64,000 nt of DNA from an uncultured Anaerolineae bacterium (GTDB lineage Bacteria; Chloroflexota; Anaerolineae; J036; Brachytrichaceae): contig CALIMH010000006.1 in NCBI GenBank assembly GCA_938028725.1, positions 1-64,000 on the forward strand, written 5' to 3'. Each line of letters starts with the position of its first letter. Position 1 is the stretch's first letter. Of the stretch, positions 1 through 8,125 are shown piece by piece. A program made the position numbers and the translations under genes. The notes under the pieces are model-generated. The model saw nothing but the letters and a program-made list of their open reading frames with translations, did not search any database and was not told the origin of the DNA.

Positions 1-640
1 CACACCTGCGCGCTGACCGAGCAGGGCGGCGTGTTGTGCTGGGGCAGCAACTGGTCTGGCCAGCTCGGCGACGGGACCAAAGAGGACCGCAGCGCGCCCG
101 TCCCCGTCCGCGGCCTCGACAACGGCGTCAAGGCCATCGCCGTGGTCGGCTCTCGCACCTGCGCGCTGACCGAGCAGGGCGGCGTGTTGTGTTGGGGCGA
201 CAACTGGGCTGGCCAGCTCGGCGACGGGACCAAAGAGCGCCGCAGCGAGCCCGTCCGCGTCCGCGGCCTCGATAAAGGCGTCAAGGCCATCGCTGCAGGC
301 GACTCTCACACCTGCGCGCTGACCGAGCCGGGCGGCGTGTTGTGCTGGGGCAGAAACGAGTATGCCGAGCTCGGTGACGGGACCAAAGAGAACCGCAGCG
401 CGCCCGTCCGCGTCAGCGGCCTTGATAACGGCGTCAAGGCCATCGCTGCGGGCGGCTCTCACACCTGCGCGCTGACCGAGCAGGGCGGCGTGTTGTGCTG
501 GGGCAGCAACTGGTCTGGCCAGCTCGGCGACGGGACCAAAGAGGACCGCAGCGCGCCTGTCCGCGTCCGCGGCCTCGATAAAGGCGTCAAGGCCATCGCT
601 GCAGGCGGCTCTCACACCTGCGCGCTGACCGAGCAGGGCG
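1..640 (+). repeat. 153-bp tandem repeat inside the RCC1 gene
   Basis: The block starting CACACCTGCGCG (CGCACCTGCGCG in the second copy) recurs at 1, 154, 307, 460 and 613, an exact 153-base (51-codon) period. DNA identity is high even at third codon positions, so the copies are recent duplications or are kept alike by gene conversion. After about 640 the repeats are recognisable only at protein level. Confidence 0.9.
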
Positions 641-1032
641 GCGTTAGCTGCCTGGGCATGCACTGGCAAACCAAGCAAGAAGATATTCTATACCCCCTCC
701 GTCAGGTGCTTATGAGGGCTGTAGGCTCTTCTAAATTCAAGGCTATTGCCAGTGGCTACAACCACACTTGCGCGCTGACCGAGCGAAGCGGCGTCGTGTG
801 CGCAGGGGATAACTTCTACGGCCAGCTCGGCGACGGCACCTTCACGCCCCGGACGAACTCCGCAAAAGTCACCGCCTACACCCGCCCTGTTGCTGCGATA
901 GCTGGGGGTAGGCACCATACCTGCGTCTTGACCACGGAGGGCGGCGTGCGCTGCTGGGGCCGCAACCGATATGGCCAACTGGGCAATGGCGAGTTCGGCA
1001 TCTCGCCGACGCCCGTGGCGGTGGTGAATTGA
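1..1032 (+). CDS. RCC1-repeat protein, 5' end outside window
   Basis: The frame is open from base 1 to a TGA at 1030-1032, so the gene is cut by the window edge and 343 residues are visible. It is built of about 51-residue repeats, each with the motifs HTCALTEQGGVLCWG and GQLGDGT, which are typical of the RCC1/ATS1 beta-propeller family. The first four to five repeats are nearly identical; the last two (from about base 660) have diverged. Each repeat carries paired cysteines (TCAL and LCWG), common in extracellular bacterial RCC1 proteins. The partner and function are unknown. A strong hairpin terminator follows about 60 bases after the stop. Confidence 0.88.
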   Translation, partial: HTCALTEQGGVLCWGSNWSGQLGDGTKEDRSAPVPVRGLDNGVKAIAVVGSRTCALTEQGGVLCWGDNWAGQLGDGTKERRSEPVRVRGLDKGVKAIAAGDSHTCALTEPGGVLCWGRNEYAELGDGTKENRSAPVRVSGLDNGVKAIAAGGSHTCALTEQGGVLCWGSNWSGQLGDGTKEDRSAPVRVRGLDKGVKAIAAGGSHTCALTEQGGVSCLGMHWQTKQEDILYPLRQVLMRAVGSSKFKAIASGYNHTCALTERSGVVCAGDNFYGQLGDGTFTPRTNSAKVTAYTRPVAAIAGGRHHTCVLTTEGGVRCWGRNRYGQLGNGEFGISPTPVAVVN

Positions 1033-1093
1033 GTCGCCCTGTCCATCCGAAGCCGCTGCGGCGTAGGGGTGAGGCGCATTGCCGACGAGGGGT

Positions 1094-1123
1094 AGGCGCA
1101 GGCATTTGCCTGCGCCTGCTTTT
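1094..1123 (+). terminator. Intrinsic terminator after the RCC1 gene
   Basis: A G+C-rich inverted repeat (AGGCGCAGGC then GCCTGCGCCT) with a very short loop is followed by GCTTTT. It lies about 60 bases after the RCC1 stop codon and before the alcohol dehydrogenase remnant. Confidence 0.75.
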
Positions 1124-1242
1124 GGGTCTTGTTCCTGTGGAGAAATGCGCCTCAGTGGTGCGTCGCAGTGTCAACGACTGCATGCGCGCTGCGCAGATGC
1201 GGTTGCCAAACAGCGCCTTTGGTGTAATAACCTGTGCCCTGT

Positions 1243-2400
1243 ATGGTCAACCCAACGTCACCAGCCTGGCGTTTCAGCACAGCCGATGAGGTCTTGTTCG
1301 TTTGCAGCGTCGCCGAGCGCATCGGCGTTGAGGCGCGCCATCGCAACCTGAGTTGCGCGCTCATCGTCGCCGATCCGAACGTGATCAAAGCCGGCCTGGT
1401 GGATATTGTGCGGCGCAGCTTGCGCGCATCACAAATTGCAAACCATGTGTTTGAAGGCGGGACGCCGGAGCCTGGCACGGCCATGGTGAACGCCGCGGCG
1501 GAGATGGCGCGCGCCGCGCGGCCCGACCTCATCATCGGCCTGTGCGGCGGCAGCAACATGGATGTGGCCAAGGTCGCCGCAGCGGTTTACGCGCATGGCG
1601 GCAGCGCGGCGGATTACTTCGGCGAGAATCGCGTCCCCGGCCCGACCGTCCCTGTGTTTGCCGTGCCCACCACCGCCGGCACGGGTTCCGAGGTCACCGC
1701 CGTGGCGGTCATTGAGGACGAGGCGCGCCACCTCAAGCTGGCCGTCGCCAGGCCACATCTGCGCCCGCGCTTGGCGATCGTGGACCCGCTGCTCACGCGC
1801 TCCTACCCGGCCAAGGTGACGGCCGAGAGCGGCATGGATGCGCTCGTTCACGCGGTTGAAGCCTACACCGTGGTAAGCTACGACGCGCTCGATACGCCGC
1901 CGGATGCGCGTCCGCAGTTTACCGGCCGCCAGCCGATCACCGATGCGCTGGCCGAACGGGCGATCCGACTGCTAGGACGGCATCTGCGCGCTGCCGTCTA
2001 TCAACCGAACGCCGTCGCCGCGCGCGAGGGGATGCACCTCGCCGCATTGTTGGCCGGCATGGCTTTCAGCAGCGCTGGGCTGGGCGCAGCTCATGCGCTG
2101 CAATACCCCGTCGGCGCGGCGACGCATACATCGCATGGGTTGGGCACCGGTCTGCTTCTGCTGTATGTCGTCGAATACTTGTTGCCGGCTGCGCCGAAGC
2201 GGGGCTGCTGCCGGGGCGTTCCAGCGGCAACTGCCAGCTATCCAGCTTCGCCCCACGCTGAACGTCCCACGTTGTCACCGAGTTGCCATCGAGGATGGTC
2301 AGCGCGCGGCCATCTGCCGAGAAGACTGGCCCGGACGCTTTACCCTCGAACTGCGCCAAGGTCTGCAGTCTGCGCGGATCGGCCGCGCGCCACAGCTTGA
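1243..2400 (+). pseudogene. Iron-containing alcohol dehydrogenase, 3' part lost
   Basis: Residues up to about 320 match the group III (iron-type) alcohol dehydrogenase family. Visible features are the nucleotide-binding CGGSNMDVAK motif, PTTAGTGSEVT, the metal-ligand segment SGMDALVHAVEAY (Asp and His), GAAHAL and the second-His segment SHGLGTG. Similarity ends abruptly after LPAAPKR at about base 2202, where about 100 C-terminal residues of the all-helical domain should follow. From there the frame only reads the antisense of the neighbouring LacI-WD40 gene until a stop at 2400. The ATG at 1243 is the most likely start and no Shine-Dalgarno sequence is seen. It is probably inactive because the domain that closes the active site is gone. 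Confidence 0.8.
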
Positions 2401-2689
2401 TCGTGTCTTTTGCGTCTGCTGCGTGGCGCTCGTGGATCACGAGGGTCGCGCTATCGGGCGAGAAGGCAAGGCCTTCGACACTCTGACGGCTGCGCTCCCG
2501 GAACTCGGCCAGCCGCTGCGCCTGGACGTGTGGCGTGAAGCCCAGCTCCGCGATGATAGCTTGCACGCGCTGGCGCGTCCCTTCGGCTACGTCCGGCTTG
2601 TTGTTGAGGATGCGTGAGACCGTGGAGACCGACACGCCGGCGGCGCGGGCGATATCCGCAATCGTGATGGCGCTGCTAGACGTGCTCAT
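2066..2689 (-). pseudogene. LacI-type HTH fused to WD40-like repeats, 3' part lost
   Basis: The start is taken as ATG at 2689. Residues 8-60 form a clear LacI-family DNA-binding domain (ITIADIARAAGVSVSTVSR, with the hinge RQRVQAIIAELGFTPH). Instead of the usual periplasmic-binding-like sensor, the protein continues directly into WD40-like segments (VEGLAFSPDS, IKLWRAADP, GPVFSADGR, VTTWDVQRG). Similarity stops at about residue 155, at base 2205-2225, exactly where the convergent alcohol dehydrogenase also breaks; the rest to 2066 is antisense of that gene. An imperfect palindrome typical of LacI operators lies 25 bases upstream of the start. LacI proteins normally bind sugars; what a WD40 version would sense is unknown. 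Confidence 0.72.
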
Positions 2690-2713
2690 TAGATTTACGA
2701 CCGGCACCGCTAC

Positions 2714-2727
2714 CGGTAACGCTACCG
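2714..2727. promoter_or_regulatory. Putative LacI-family operator
   Basis: The sequence CGGTAACGCTACCG is palindromic at 12 of 14 positions with a central CG step, as is typical of LacI/GalR operators. It lies just upstream of the LacI-WD40 start, which suggests autoregulation. This is inferred from symmetry and position only. Confidence 0.5.
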
Positions 2728-2816
2728 AGGATTATAGCGATCCGGCGGATGATGTCAAGCGATGGTGTGGAAGTGACACCGCGTTTTAGGCATAGCGCGC
2801 GCATTCCTCGCTCCTC

Positions 2817-3077
2817 TCACGACTTGGGCCGCGTATCGCTCCCCGTCCGGCACGCCGGTGGATTCCGCTTTTGTTTTGGGTTGTTGCGATGCCCCATCAG
2901 CGACCAGATCAGCATGATGTGCGCGCGCCGCTCAACGAGGCCGTCGCGCTCGAGCATCTGCAACGCCTCGCGCACTGGTCCCTGGCTGTTGCCCATGCGC
3001 TGCGCCATGTCAAGCTCGACCAATCGCTCGCCGGGCGCTAGTTTGCCGTGGATGATCTCGGTCCGCAGCCGCTGCAC
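2817..3077 (-). pseudogene. GntR-family regulator fragment
   Basis: The first 50 residues match the GntR winged helix ([18 protein letters not shown], then [19 protein letters not shown]). After that the frame runs into unrelated, basic, low-complexity sequence and stops, so the second half of the winged helix and the whole ligand domain (FCD or UTRA) are absent. Upstream, in-frame codons LTNQIV also fit the family but are preceded directly by a stop, so the 5' end may be damaged too. It is a remnant in the same decayed stretch as the two broken genes before it. Confidence 0.65.
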
Positions 3078-3140
3078 AATTTGGTTGGTTAGCTAGCAGC
3101 CGAAGGTCTTCCGTCATTTAGCGTTAATCGTCTGCGCCCT

Positions 3141-4337
3141 TCATGTTCGGCTCTGCAGCCGAACTTCCTGTAAGCACATGCCGTAGCGGCTGCCTGGCGG
3201 GTTGGCTTTGAGCCGTGCGCCAAGCACGCCGGGCTGATTGGTGAAATTAGCCGAGTAACACAGCCAAAAGGTCATGCCGTCGGCGCTGATGAACTTCGAG
3301 GGGATGTTCACAAAGTATCCCTGCTCGCCGAACTTCTCCATGAATGTGATCAGCCGCCATGGGCCGGTAAGCGCGTCGGCTTCCAGCAGAAAGGTGTTCA
3401 TCGTGCTGTTGGTGGGCCAGCCGTCCGTGACACACATCAGGTATTTGCGCAGCGGCGCGTTGTAGGTCACCGTGACATGGCCGATGCGTCCGTTCCACTC
3501 CAGCAGCGGCCGGATGTCCCTAAAATTGTGGCTCCAAATTGGCCGACCGGCCGCGTCGTGACCGGCAAAGAATTCGTATTTCCCTGGGTCGTTCATGCTC
3601 TCCGGTGAAGGCGTCACTCGGATCAAGTAAGCCTGATCGCCGGCGATCCAGGCCAGCTCAGCGTCTGGGCGCGTCGCGCCGTGGCCGACCAGGTAGGCCT
3701 TGCCGTCCGGTGAGTGCATCATGTTCTTGCCAAAATCCACGAAGTGCGGCGCGCCGATCTTGACCTTTGCTCCGTGCTTGCCAGATTCGCCGAAGATCGG
3801 GTTGGCAGGCGTATGGGGGCATTCCTCCCAGGTAAGCCCGAAGTCGCGCGAGACGCGAAAGCCTACGAACGGGCCGAGCACGTCCCAGTTCAACCCGCGA
3901 TCGGTCTCGTCCAGGCAATACGTGCCGTAATACCACACGCCGTCATAGACCAGGCTGCCACAGGGGTAGCGCCCGCCATAGGGAAGAGGCGAGGCATAGT
4001 GGATGCCCAAGTTCACCAGTTCCAGGCTGAGCGGGTCGTCGCCGATGATCTTGGCCTGGCCGGTGCCGGACTTGCCGCCCTTGCCGGCGTTGGCGGGATT
4101 ATCGAGTTTCGAGCTGCACTCCACGGCGTTGGGGTCATGGAAGGCGCCCGCCCAGTTGCGCTCGAAGTTGCCGTCCGTCCAAGGGGAGTACATGTGGTCG
4201 TCGGACGCCCAACTGGGGTACCAGGTGTCGGCGTATGTGTATTCGGCATGGCGGCCGGTGAAGGTCAGCCCGTCGAACGCGGCAGACGGCTCAAAAGGGC
4301 AATCCGGCGGTGGTGCGGAAGGCCAGCGTGTCTCCAT
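3141..4337 (-). CDS. Sialidase/DUF4185-like beta-propeller protein
   Basis: This is a 398-residue protein from ATG 4337. An upstream in-frame ATG (4409) overlaps trpA and gives no plausible signal peptide, so the shorter start is preferred. The sequence is rich in aromatic residues and glycine with repeated blade-like segments (SRDFGLTWEECPH, HSPDGKAYLVGHG, RKYLMCVTDGWP, GPWRLITFMEKFGEQGYF). These resemble five-bladed propellers of the DUF4185, GH43 or sialidase type that act on glycans. SRDFGLTW is Asp-box-like. No signal peptide is evident. Exact family and substrate cannot be assigned by eye. It lies 62 bases downstream of trpA on the same strand. Confidence 0.55.
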   Translation of the reverse strand: METRWPSAPPPDCPFEPSAAFDGLTFTGRHAEYTYADTWYPSWASDDHMYSPWTDGNFERNWAGAFHDPNAVECSSKLDNPANAGKGGKSGTGQAKIIGDDPLSLELVNLGIHYASPLPYGGRYPCGSLVYDGVWYYGTYCLDETDRGLNWDVLGPFVGFRVSRDFGLTWEECPHTPANPIFGESGKHGAKVKIGAPHFVDFGKNMMHSPDGKAYLVGHGATRPDAELAWIAGDQAYLIRVTPSPESMNDPGKYEFFAGHDAAGRPIWSHNFRDIRPLLEWNGRIGHVTVTYNAPLRKYLMCVTDGWPTNSTMNTFLLEADALTGPWRLITFMEKFGEQGYFVNIPSKFISADGMTFWLCYSANFTNQPGVLGARLKANPPGSRYGMCLQEVRLQSRT

Positions 4338-4399
4338 TGTTGATTTAGGTCCGCCTGATCCTCGAACGCATGACACGTTACAGGCACCAGAAGCAACCA

Positions 4400-5194
4400 T
4401 CAGCGCCAATACTGCAAGCCGCGCACGAAGTCGTAAGCCGCCTGGGCAGGGTCTGAAGCTTCGCCGGCTGCACGCAGCAGCGCGCTGGCGACGATAACCC
4501 CATCGGCAAATTGTCCAACCTCGCGCACATGCTCCGCCGTGCTAATGCCAAAGCCTACTGCCACCGGCAGCCCGCCGCTGAGCCTTCTGACGCGCAGCAC
4601 GTAATCGCGCAACCCAGCAGCCAAGTCTTGACGTGGGCCCGTGACGCCGGTCACCGAGACAACGTAGATGAAGCCGCTCGCACAGCGAGCTGCCAGCGCG
4701 ATGCGCGCATCCGTGCTGGTCGGCGCAGCAAACTGCACCAGCGCCATCTGATACCTAGCGCAGATGCGTTGCAGATCACCGCTCTCCTCCGGCGGCAGGT
4801 CAGGGACAATCAGTCCATCCACCTGAGCGTCGTGCCAGAGACGGACGTACTCTTCCTCGCCGCGCGCCGCGAGCGGGTTGGCGTATCCCATGGCCAGCAT
4901 TGGTTGGCGCACCTGTCGCCGGCGCAGCGTGGCCGCCAACTCCACACAGTGCGCGACGGTGATGCCTCGCGCGAGCGCTATCTGGTTAGCCCGTTGGATG
5001 ATCGGGCCGTCCGCCAAGGGGTCACTGAAAGGCACTCCCAGCTCCAACAAATCCGGCTCGGCTGCTGCGATCGCCTCGATCACGCGCAGCGACGTCTCCG
5101 CGTCGGGGTAGCCCAGCGACCAATACGGCATCAGCGCGGGTCGGCCTTCAGCGCGTGCACGCGCGAAAGCATCGGCTATCGCCTGCGCTCCCAT
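4400..5194 (-). CDS. trpA: Tryptophan synthase alpha subunit
   Basis: This 264-residue protein is full length for TrpA, which cleaves indole-3-glycerol phosphate to indole and glyceraldehyde 3-phosphate in tryptophan synthesis. The core motif LLELGVPFSDPLADGP carries both catalytic acids (Glu and Asp). The phosphate-binding loops (YVVSVTGVTG, VGFGIS, ADGVIVASAL) are also present. The usual TrpB partner is not adjacent. Instead, a flavin reductase gene ends 3 bases upstream on the same strand, so the two are probably co-transcribed. Confidence 0.95.
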   Translation of the reverse strand: MGAQAIADAFARARAEGRPALMPYWSLGYPDAETSLRVIEAIAAAEPDLLELGVPFSDPLADGPIIQRANQIALARGITVAHCVELAATLRRRQVRQPMLAMGYANPLAARGEEEYVRLWHDAQVDGLIVPDLPPEESGDLQRICARYQMALVQFAAPTSTDARIALAARCASGFIYVVSVTGVTGPRQDLAAGLRDYVLRVRRLSGGLPVAVGFGISTAEHVREVGQFADGVIVASALLRAAGEASDPAQAAYDFVRGLQYWR

Positions 5195-5197
5195 TGC

Positions 5198-5686
5198 TCA
5201 CAGCTTCTCGCCCAGCGCAAAGTACGCACCGTTGAAGTACAGCAGTGGTGTCTGCGTCCCCTCTTGCACGTCCGCAGCGACCACATCTCCGATGAAGACC
5301 GTGTGCTCTCCGGCGTCTAGCGCGCGGGCGACACGACAATCCAGGTAGGCAATAGCGTCGCTCAAGACTGGAGCGCCGGTTGCCTCGGCGCGGAAGCGAA
5401 CCCCCTGAAAACGATCCTCGGCAGGATGACGACCTGCAAAGCGGTCAGACACCGAGAGCATCGCCGTGGAAAGGAAATTGACACAGAAAACGCCACTTTG
5501 TTCGACCAGTGCATGCGTGCGTGCCTGCTTGTAAATGCAGACGAGCACCTGCGGGGGGTTAGCGTTTAACGGTGAGAAGGCAGTGGCTGTCAGGCCATGT
5601 ATAACATCGTTATGGCGCGTGGTGATGATTGTGACAGTGCTCGCCCAGCAGCGCATCACGCGCTTGAACACTTCAGCTGTGACCAT
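5198..5686 (-). CDS. Flavin reductase-like FMN-binding protein
   Basis: This is a 162-residue protein of the flavin reductase-like split-barrel family. It shows the typical N-terminal segment (VFKRVMRCWASTVTIITT), HGLTATAFSPLNANPPQVLVCI for FMN phosphate binding, and GVFCVNFLS. Members use NAD(P)H to reduce flavin for a partner monooxygenase, or act as FMN-dependent enzymes themselves. No monooxygenase gene is nearby. It lies 3 bases before trpA and is divergent from the CcdA-like gene; the 115-base gap between them holds that gene's promoter. Confidence 0.85.
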   Translation of the reverse strand: MVTAEVFKRVMRCWASTVTIITTRHNDVIHGLTATAFSPLNANPPQVLVCIYKQARTHALVEQSGVFCVNFLSTAMLSVSDRFAGRHPAEDRFQGVRFRAEATGAPVLSDAIAYLDCRVARALDAGEHTVFIGDVVAADVQEGTQTPLLYFNGAYFALGEKL

Positions 5687-5788
5687 CGAGGCACCCTTGT
5701 TTTTTCAGAGAGTTTCAACCTTGCCGATTGTCGCACAGCCCCATGCTCTCAACAAGTGCGCCACGGCGCCATCTCAGGCTGAAATCAC

Positions 5789-5794
5789 TATAAT
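5789..5794 (+). promoter_or_regulatory. -10 hexamer of the CcdA-like gene
   Basis: A perfect TATAAT ends 7 bases before the ATG at 5802, so the transcript should begin at or near the start codon (leaderless). No Shine-Dalgarno sequence is visible. Confidence 0.6.
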
Positions 5795-5801
5795 CCAGGC
5801 C

Positions 5802-6587
5802 ATGACCCAATCTGCACTTTCGCCAGCGGCTGTGCAACCCCTCTCCCGCCAACATATTTTGGGGCAAGGGATATTGTTTGTGTTGGGATTTGCCACTTTC
5901 ATTTTGGGGTTGTTTGGAGTCTCCGGCACCTTGTTGGGCGACGTGTTCTACGAGGCACGCGACATTGTGCGGATCGTGGGTGGCATTGTGCTAGTGCTAT
6001 TCGGTCTGTTCACTTTGCGCCCTTTCAACATCCCCTGGCTCTACAGCGACACCCGCGCTGGATTGCACACCCTGACACGCTACAGCGGAGGCCTGCGCGC
6101 CTATCTGACCGGCCTCAGCTTCGCAGCGGGGTGGACGCCATGCATTGGCCCATTCCTGGGCGCCATCCTCTCTCTCAGTGTCACGACTGATCTGGGGCCA
6201 CGCATGCTTATGCTGAGCACCTATGTGCTAGGCCTAGGCGTGCCCTTTTTGCTCACCGCCGCACTCGCTGACCGCGCCGTGCCAATCCTGCGACGCATGC
6301 AAAAGCACATGCGCCTCGTCAAGATCGTCAGCGGCATCCTGCTGATCGCAGTGGGCTTGCTGTTGCTGGGTGGACAGTTAGCGCGCATGAGCAGCGCACT
6401 GGCCAGCATCAACAACGAGCTGGAGTTCCTCCTTCTAGGGGATGCCACACTGAACGTTCCAGTTGCTGCTGCTGCTGGTTTGCTCTCGTTTTTGTCGCCG
6501 TGCGTGCTGCCGCTGATCCCGGCTTACATTGGCTTCATCAGTGGCAGCGCGCTTCAACAAGCTGCAGCAGGCGGCACAACCCGCTGA
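5802..6587 (+). CDS. Circularly permuted CcdA/DsbD-type membrane protein
   Basis: This 261-residue, multi-span membrane protein belongs to the CcdA family, which carries electrons across the membrane to reduce extracytoplasmic thiols, for example during cytochrome c maturation. Residues 15-210 match CcdA from its second segment onward: ILFVLGFATFILGLFG, then FAAGWTPCIGPFLGAIL with Cys114, then LGLGVPFLL. The segment that normally opens CcdA, LLSFLSPCVLPLIPAYIG with Cys234, is here at the C-terminus. The redox-active Cys pair is therefore complete but in swapped order. The start ATG 5802 follows a perfect TATAAT. The 3' end overlaps the convergent xdhC-like gene by 34 bases. Confidence 0.82.
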   Translation: MTQSALSPAAVQPLSRQHILGQGILFVLGFATFILGLFGVSGTLLGDVFYEARDIVRIVGGIVLVLFGLFTLRPFNIPWLYSDTRAGLHTLTRYSGGLRAYLTGLSFAAGWTPCIGPFLGAILSLSVTTDLGPRMLMLSTYVLGLGVPFLLTAALADRAVPILRRMQKHMRLVKIVSGILLIAVGLLLLGGQLARMSSALASINNELEFLLLGDATLNVPVAAAAGLLSFLSPCVLPLIPAYIGFISGSALQQAAAGGTTR

Positions 6588-7615
6588 GTGGCAATGATCT
6601 CGGCCATCACGGCGAGCGCGATCTCCTCGGGCGTGCGCGCGCCGATGCGAAGGCCAATGGGGCCGTGCAACCGATTCAGCGCCTCCTCTGAGAGACCAGA
6701 TGCTAGCAAGCGTGCGCGGCGCTGCGCCTGAGTTCGCTGGCTGCCCAGCGCGCCCACGTAAAATGCCTCGCTCTGCAGCGCTGCGATCAACGCGGGGTCG
6801 TCGAAACGCTCATTGTGGCTGAGCACAGCCACTGCTGTGGCGCGGTGCATCCGCAGCTTGGTAAAGGCTCGTTGCGGATGCTCCACAATGCGCTCATCCG
6901 CATGCGGGAAGCGCTCAGCGTTGTTAAAAGCGCTGCGCGGGTCCACCACCACCACGCGGAAACCCAACACGTGTGCTAGAGAGGTGAGCGCGATAGCGAT
7001 GTGGGTGGCGCCCACGATCACCAACGTGGGACGCGGCAGCAGCACATCGGCAAACACATGCAAGCTTCTGCCCTCCACTTCTGTTAAAAAGAGCTGCGGT
7101 TCACCCTGCCGCAGCGCAGTTAGTGCGTGCGCCTGCAAATTAGGGATCGCCGCTTGAGGCAGGCCGTGAGCTTCCAGTGTTGCGGCATCCATGTCGTAAG
7201 CGAGCCAGGCCCCTTGCCATTCTGGTGCACCCTCCACCACGCTCAACACGACGGCACTGTGCTCCGCGCGATATGCTCGCTCCCAAAACGCGCGCCGCTG
7301 ATCGTCCAGTCGCTCCACCCAAACCGCTATCTCACCTCCACACGCCAGGCCAACGGTCTCGAACGCGCGCGCCTCGCTGATGCCGAAGCGCAACAGCTGA
7401 GGGCGGCCAGAGTTCAGCACACTCAAGCCAGACTCATACAATGCGCCCTCCACACATCCACCACTCACTGAACCAGCGATGCGGTAATCCGGCGCCAGTG
7501 CCATCTTGGCGCCGACGCTGCGCGGCACTGAGCCTTTTGTGGAGACCACCGTGGCCACAGCCACCGGCAGCCCTTCGCCTGCCCAGCGCAGGACATCCTC
7601 GATCACTTCGCGCAT
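6554..7615 (-). CDS. XdhC/CoxI family protein
   Basis: This 353-residue protein has two parts. The N-terminal XdhC/CoxI domain contains ATVVSTKGSVPRSVGAKM, GSVSGGCVEGAL and GLACGGEI. The C-terminal part is a Rossmann-type domain (TLVIVGATHIAIALTSLAHVLGFRVVVVDPR, then VAVLSHNERFDDPAL). Family members bind molybdenum cofactor and insert it, after sulfuration, into xanthine dehydrogenase or CO dehydrogenase. No molybdoenzyme gene is in the window, so the client is unknown. It lies 10 bases downstream of the SH3 gene and is probably co-transcribed with it. Confidence 0.88.
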   Translation of the reverse strand: MREVIEDVLRWAGEGLPVAVATVVSTKGSVPRSVGAKMALAPDYRIAGSVSGGCVEGALYESGLSVLNSGRPQLLRFGISEARAFETVGLACGGEIAVWVERLDDQRRAFWERAYRAEHSAVVLSVVEGAPEWQGAWLAYDMDAATLEAHGLPQAAIPNLQAHALTALRQGEPQLFLTEVEGRSLHVFADVLLPRPTLVIVGATHIAIALTSLAHVLGFRVVVVDPRSAFNNAERFPHADERIVEHPQRAFTKLRMHRATAVAVLSHNERFDDPALIAALQSEAFYVGALGSQRTQAQRRARLLASGLSEEALNRLHGPIGLRIGARTPEEIALAVMAEIIATQRVVPPAAAC

Positions 7616-7625
7616 AGCGCGTCTG

Positions 7626-7940
7626 CTACTGCCAGGCTACCGGGCGGGTGTAACGCGGGTTGGCCGAGACCCAGCATGAGCGCAACTGGCACGAGATGCG
7701 CCACCAGTTGTAATCTTGGCTCGCGCCAATAACCCTGGCATGATCCCCTGGGTGCAGTCGCCCAACCACGGGGTAGTTAATGTGTGGCCCACCGCGGATG
7801 TTCAGCGTCACGAGCGAGCGAATCCGCGTCACCGGTGTGCCGCGCGTCACCACCGTCTGAGCGTGAGCGCTATTGGCTGCGGTTGACAATGTCGCCACCA
7901 GAATCAGCGCCATCAGCTTGCGGGGAAGCATCTCTCGCAT
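7626..7940 (-). CDS. Small secreted SH3-domain protein
   Basis: This is a 104-residue protein with an N-terminal signal peptide (basic start, then LMALILVATLSTAANSAHA) followed by one bacterial SH3 domain (LVTLNIRGGPHINYPVVGRL, WWRISCQ, CWVSANPRY). Such domains often bind peptidoglycan or other envelope ligands. The start ATG 7940 is preferred over an in-frame ATG 33 bases upstream because it gives a clean signal peptide. A CATAAT hexamer also ends 6 bases before it. Two cysteines flanking the last strands could form a disulfide. Confidence 0.72.
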   Translation of the reverse strand: MREMLPRKLMALILVATLSTAANSAHAQTVVTRGTPVTRIRSLVTLNIRGGPHINYPVVGRLHPGDHARVIGASQDYNWWRISCQLRSCWVSANPRYTRPVAWQ

Positions 7941-8125
7941 ATACTGATTATGCTGCTTTTCCGCTGCGCTCACAACTCACCTCCGAATCGCAAGCAGGGG
8001 CAAAGCGGTTGGTGCGAGAGTGTGGGGCCGCTGAGGTTAGCGGGACAACAAGGCCGTGACCCCGACGCCTGGAACTTTTACTAACAGCGCGGCGTCTTAA
8101 CCACTGACAGGAAGGAGTAGCCACC

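Noticed and set aside
5535-5801. Longer N-terminus for the CcdA-like protein that might contain the missing first helix
   Set aside because: The extra 89 residues are antisense to the flavin reductase, are not hydrophobic enough and contain no PCVLP motif; a TATAAT directly precedes the shorter start.
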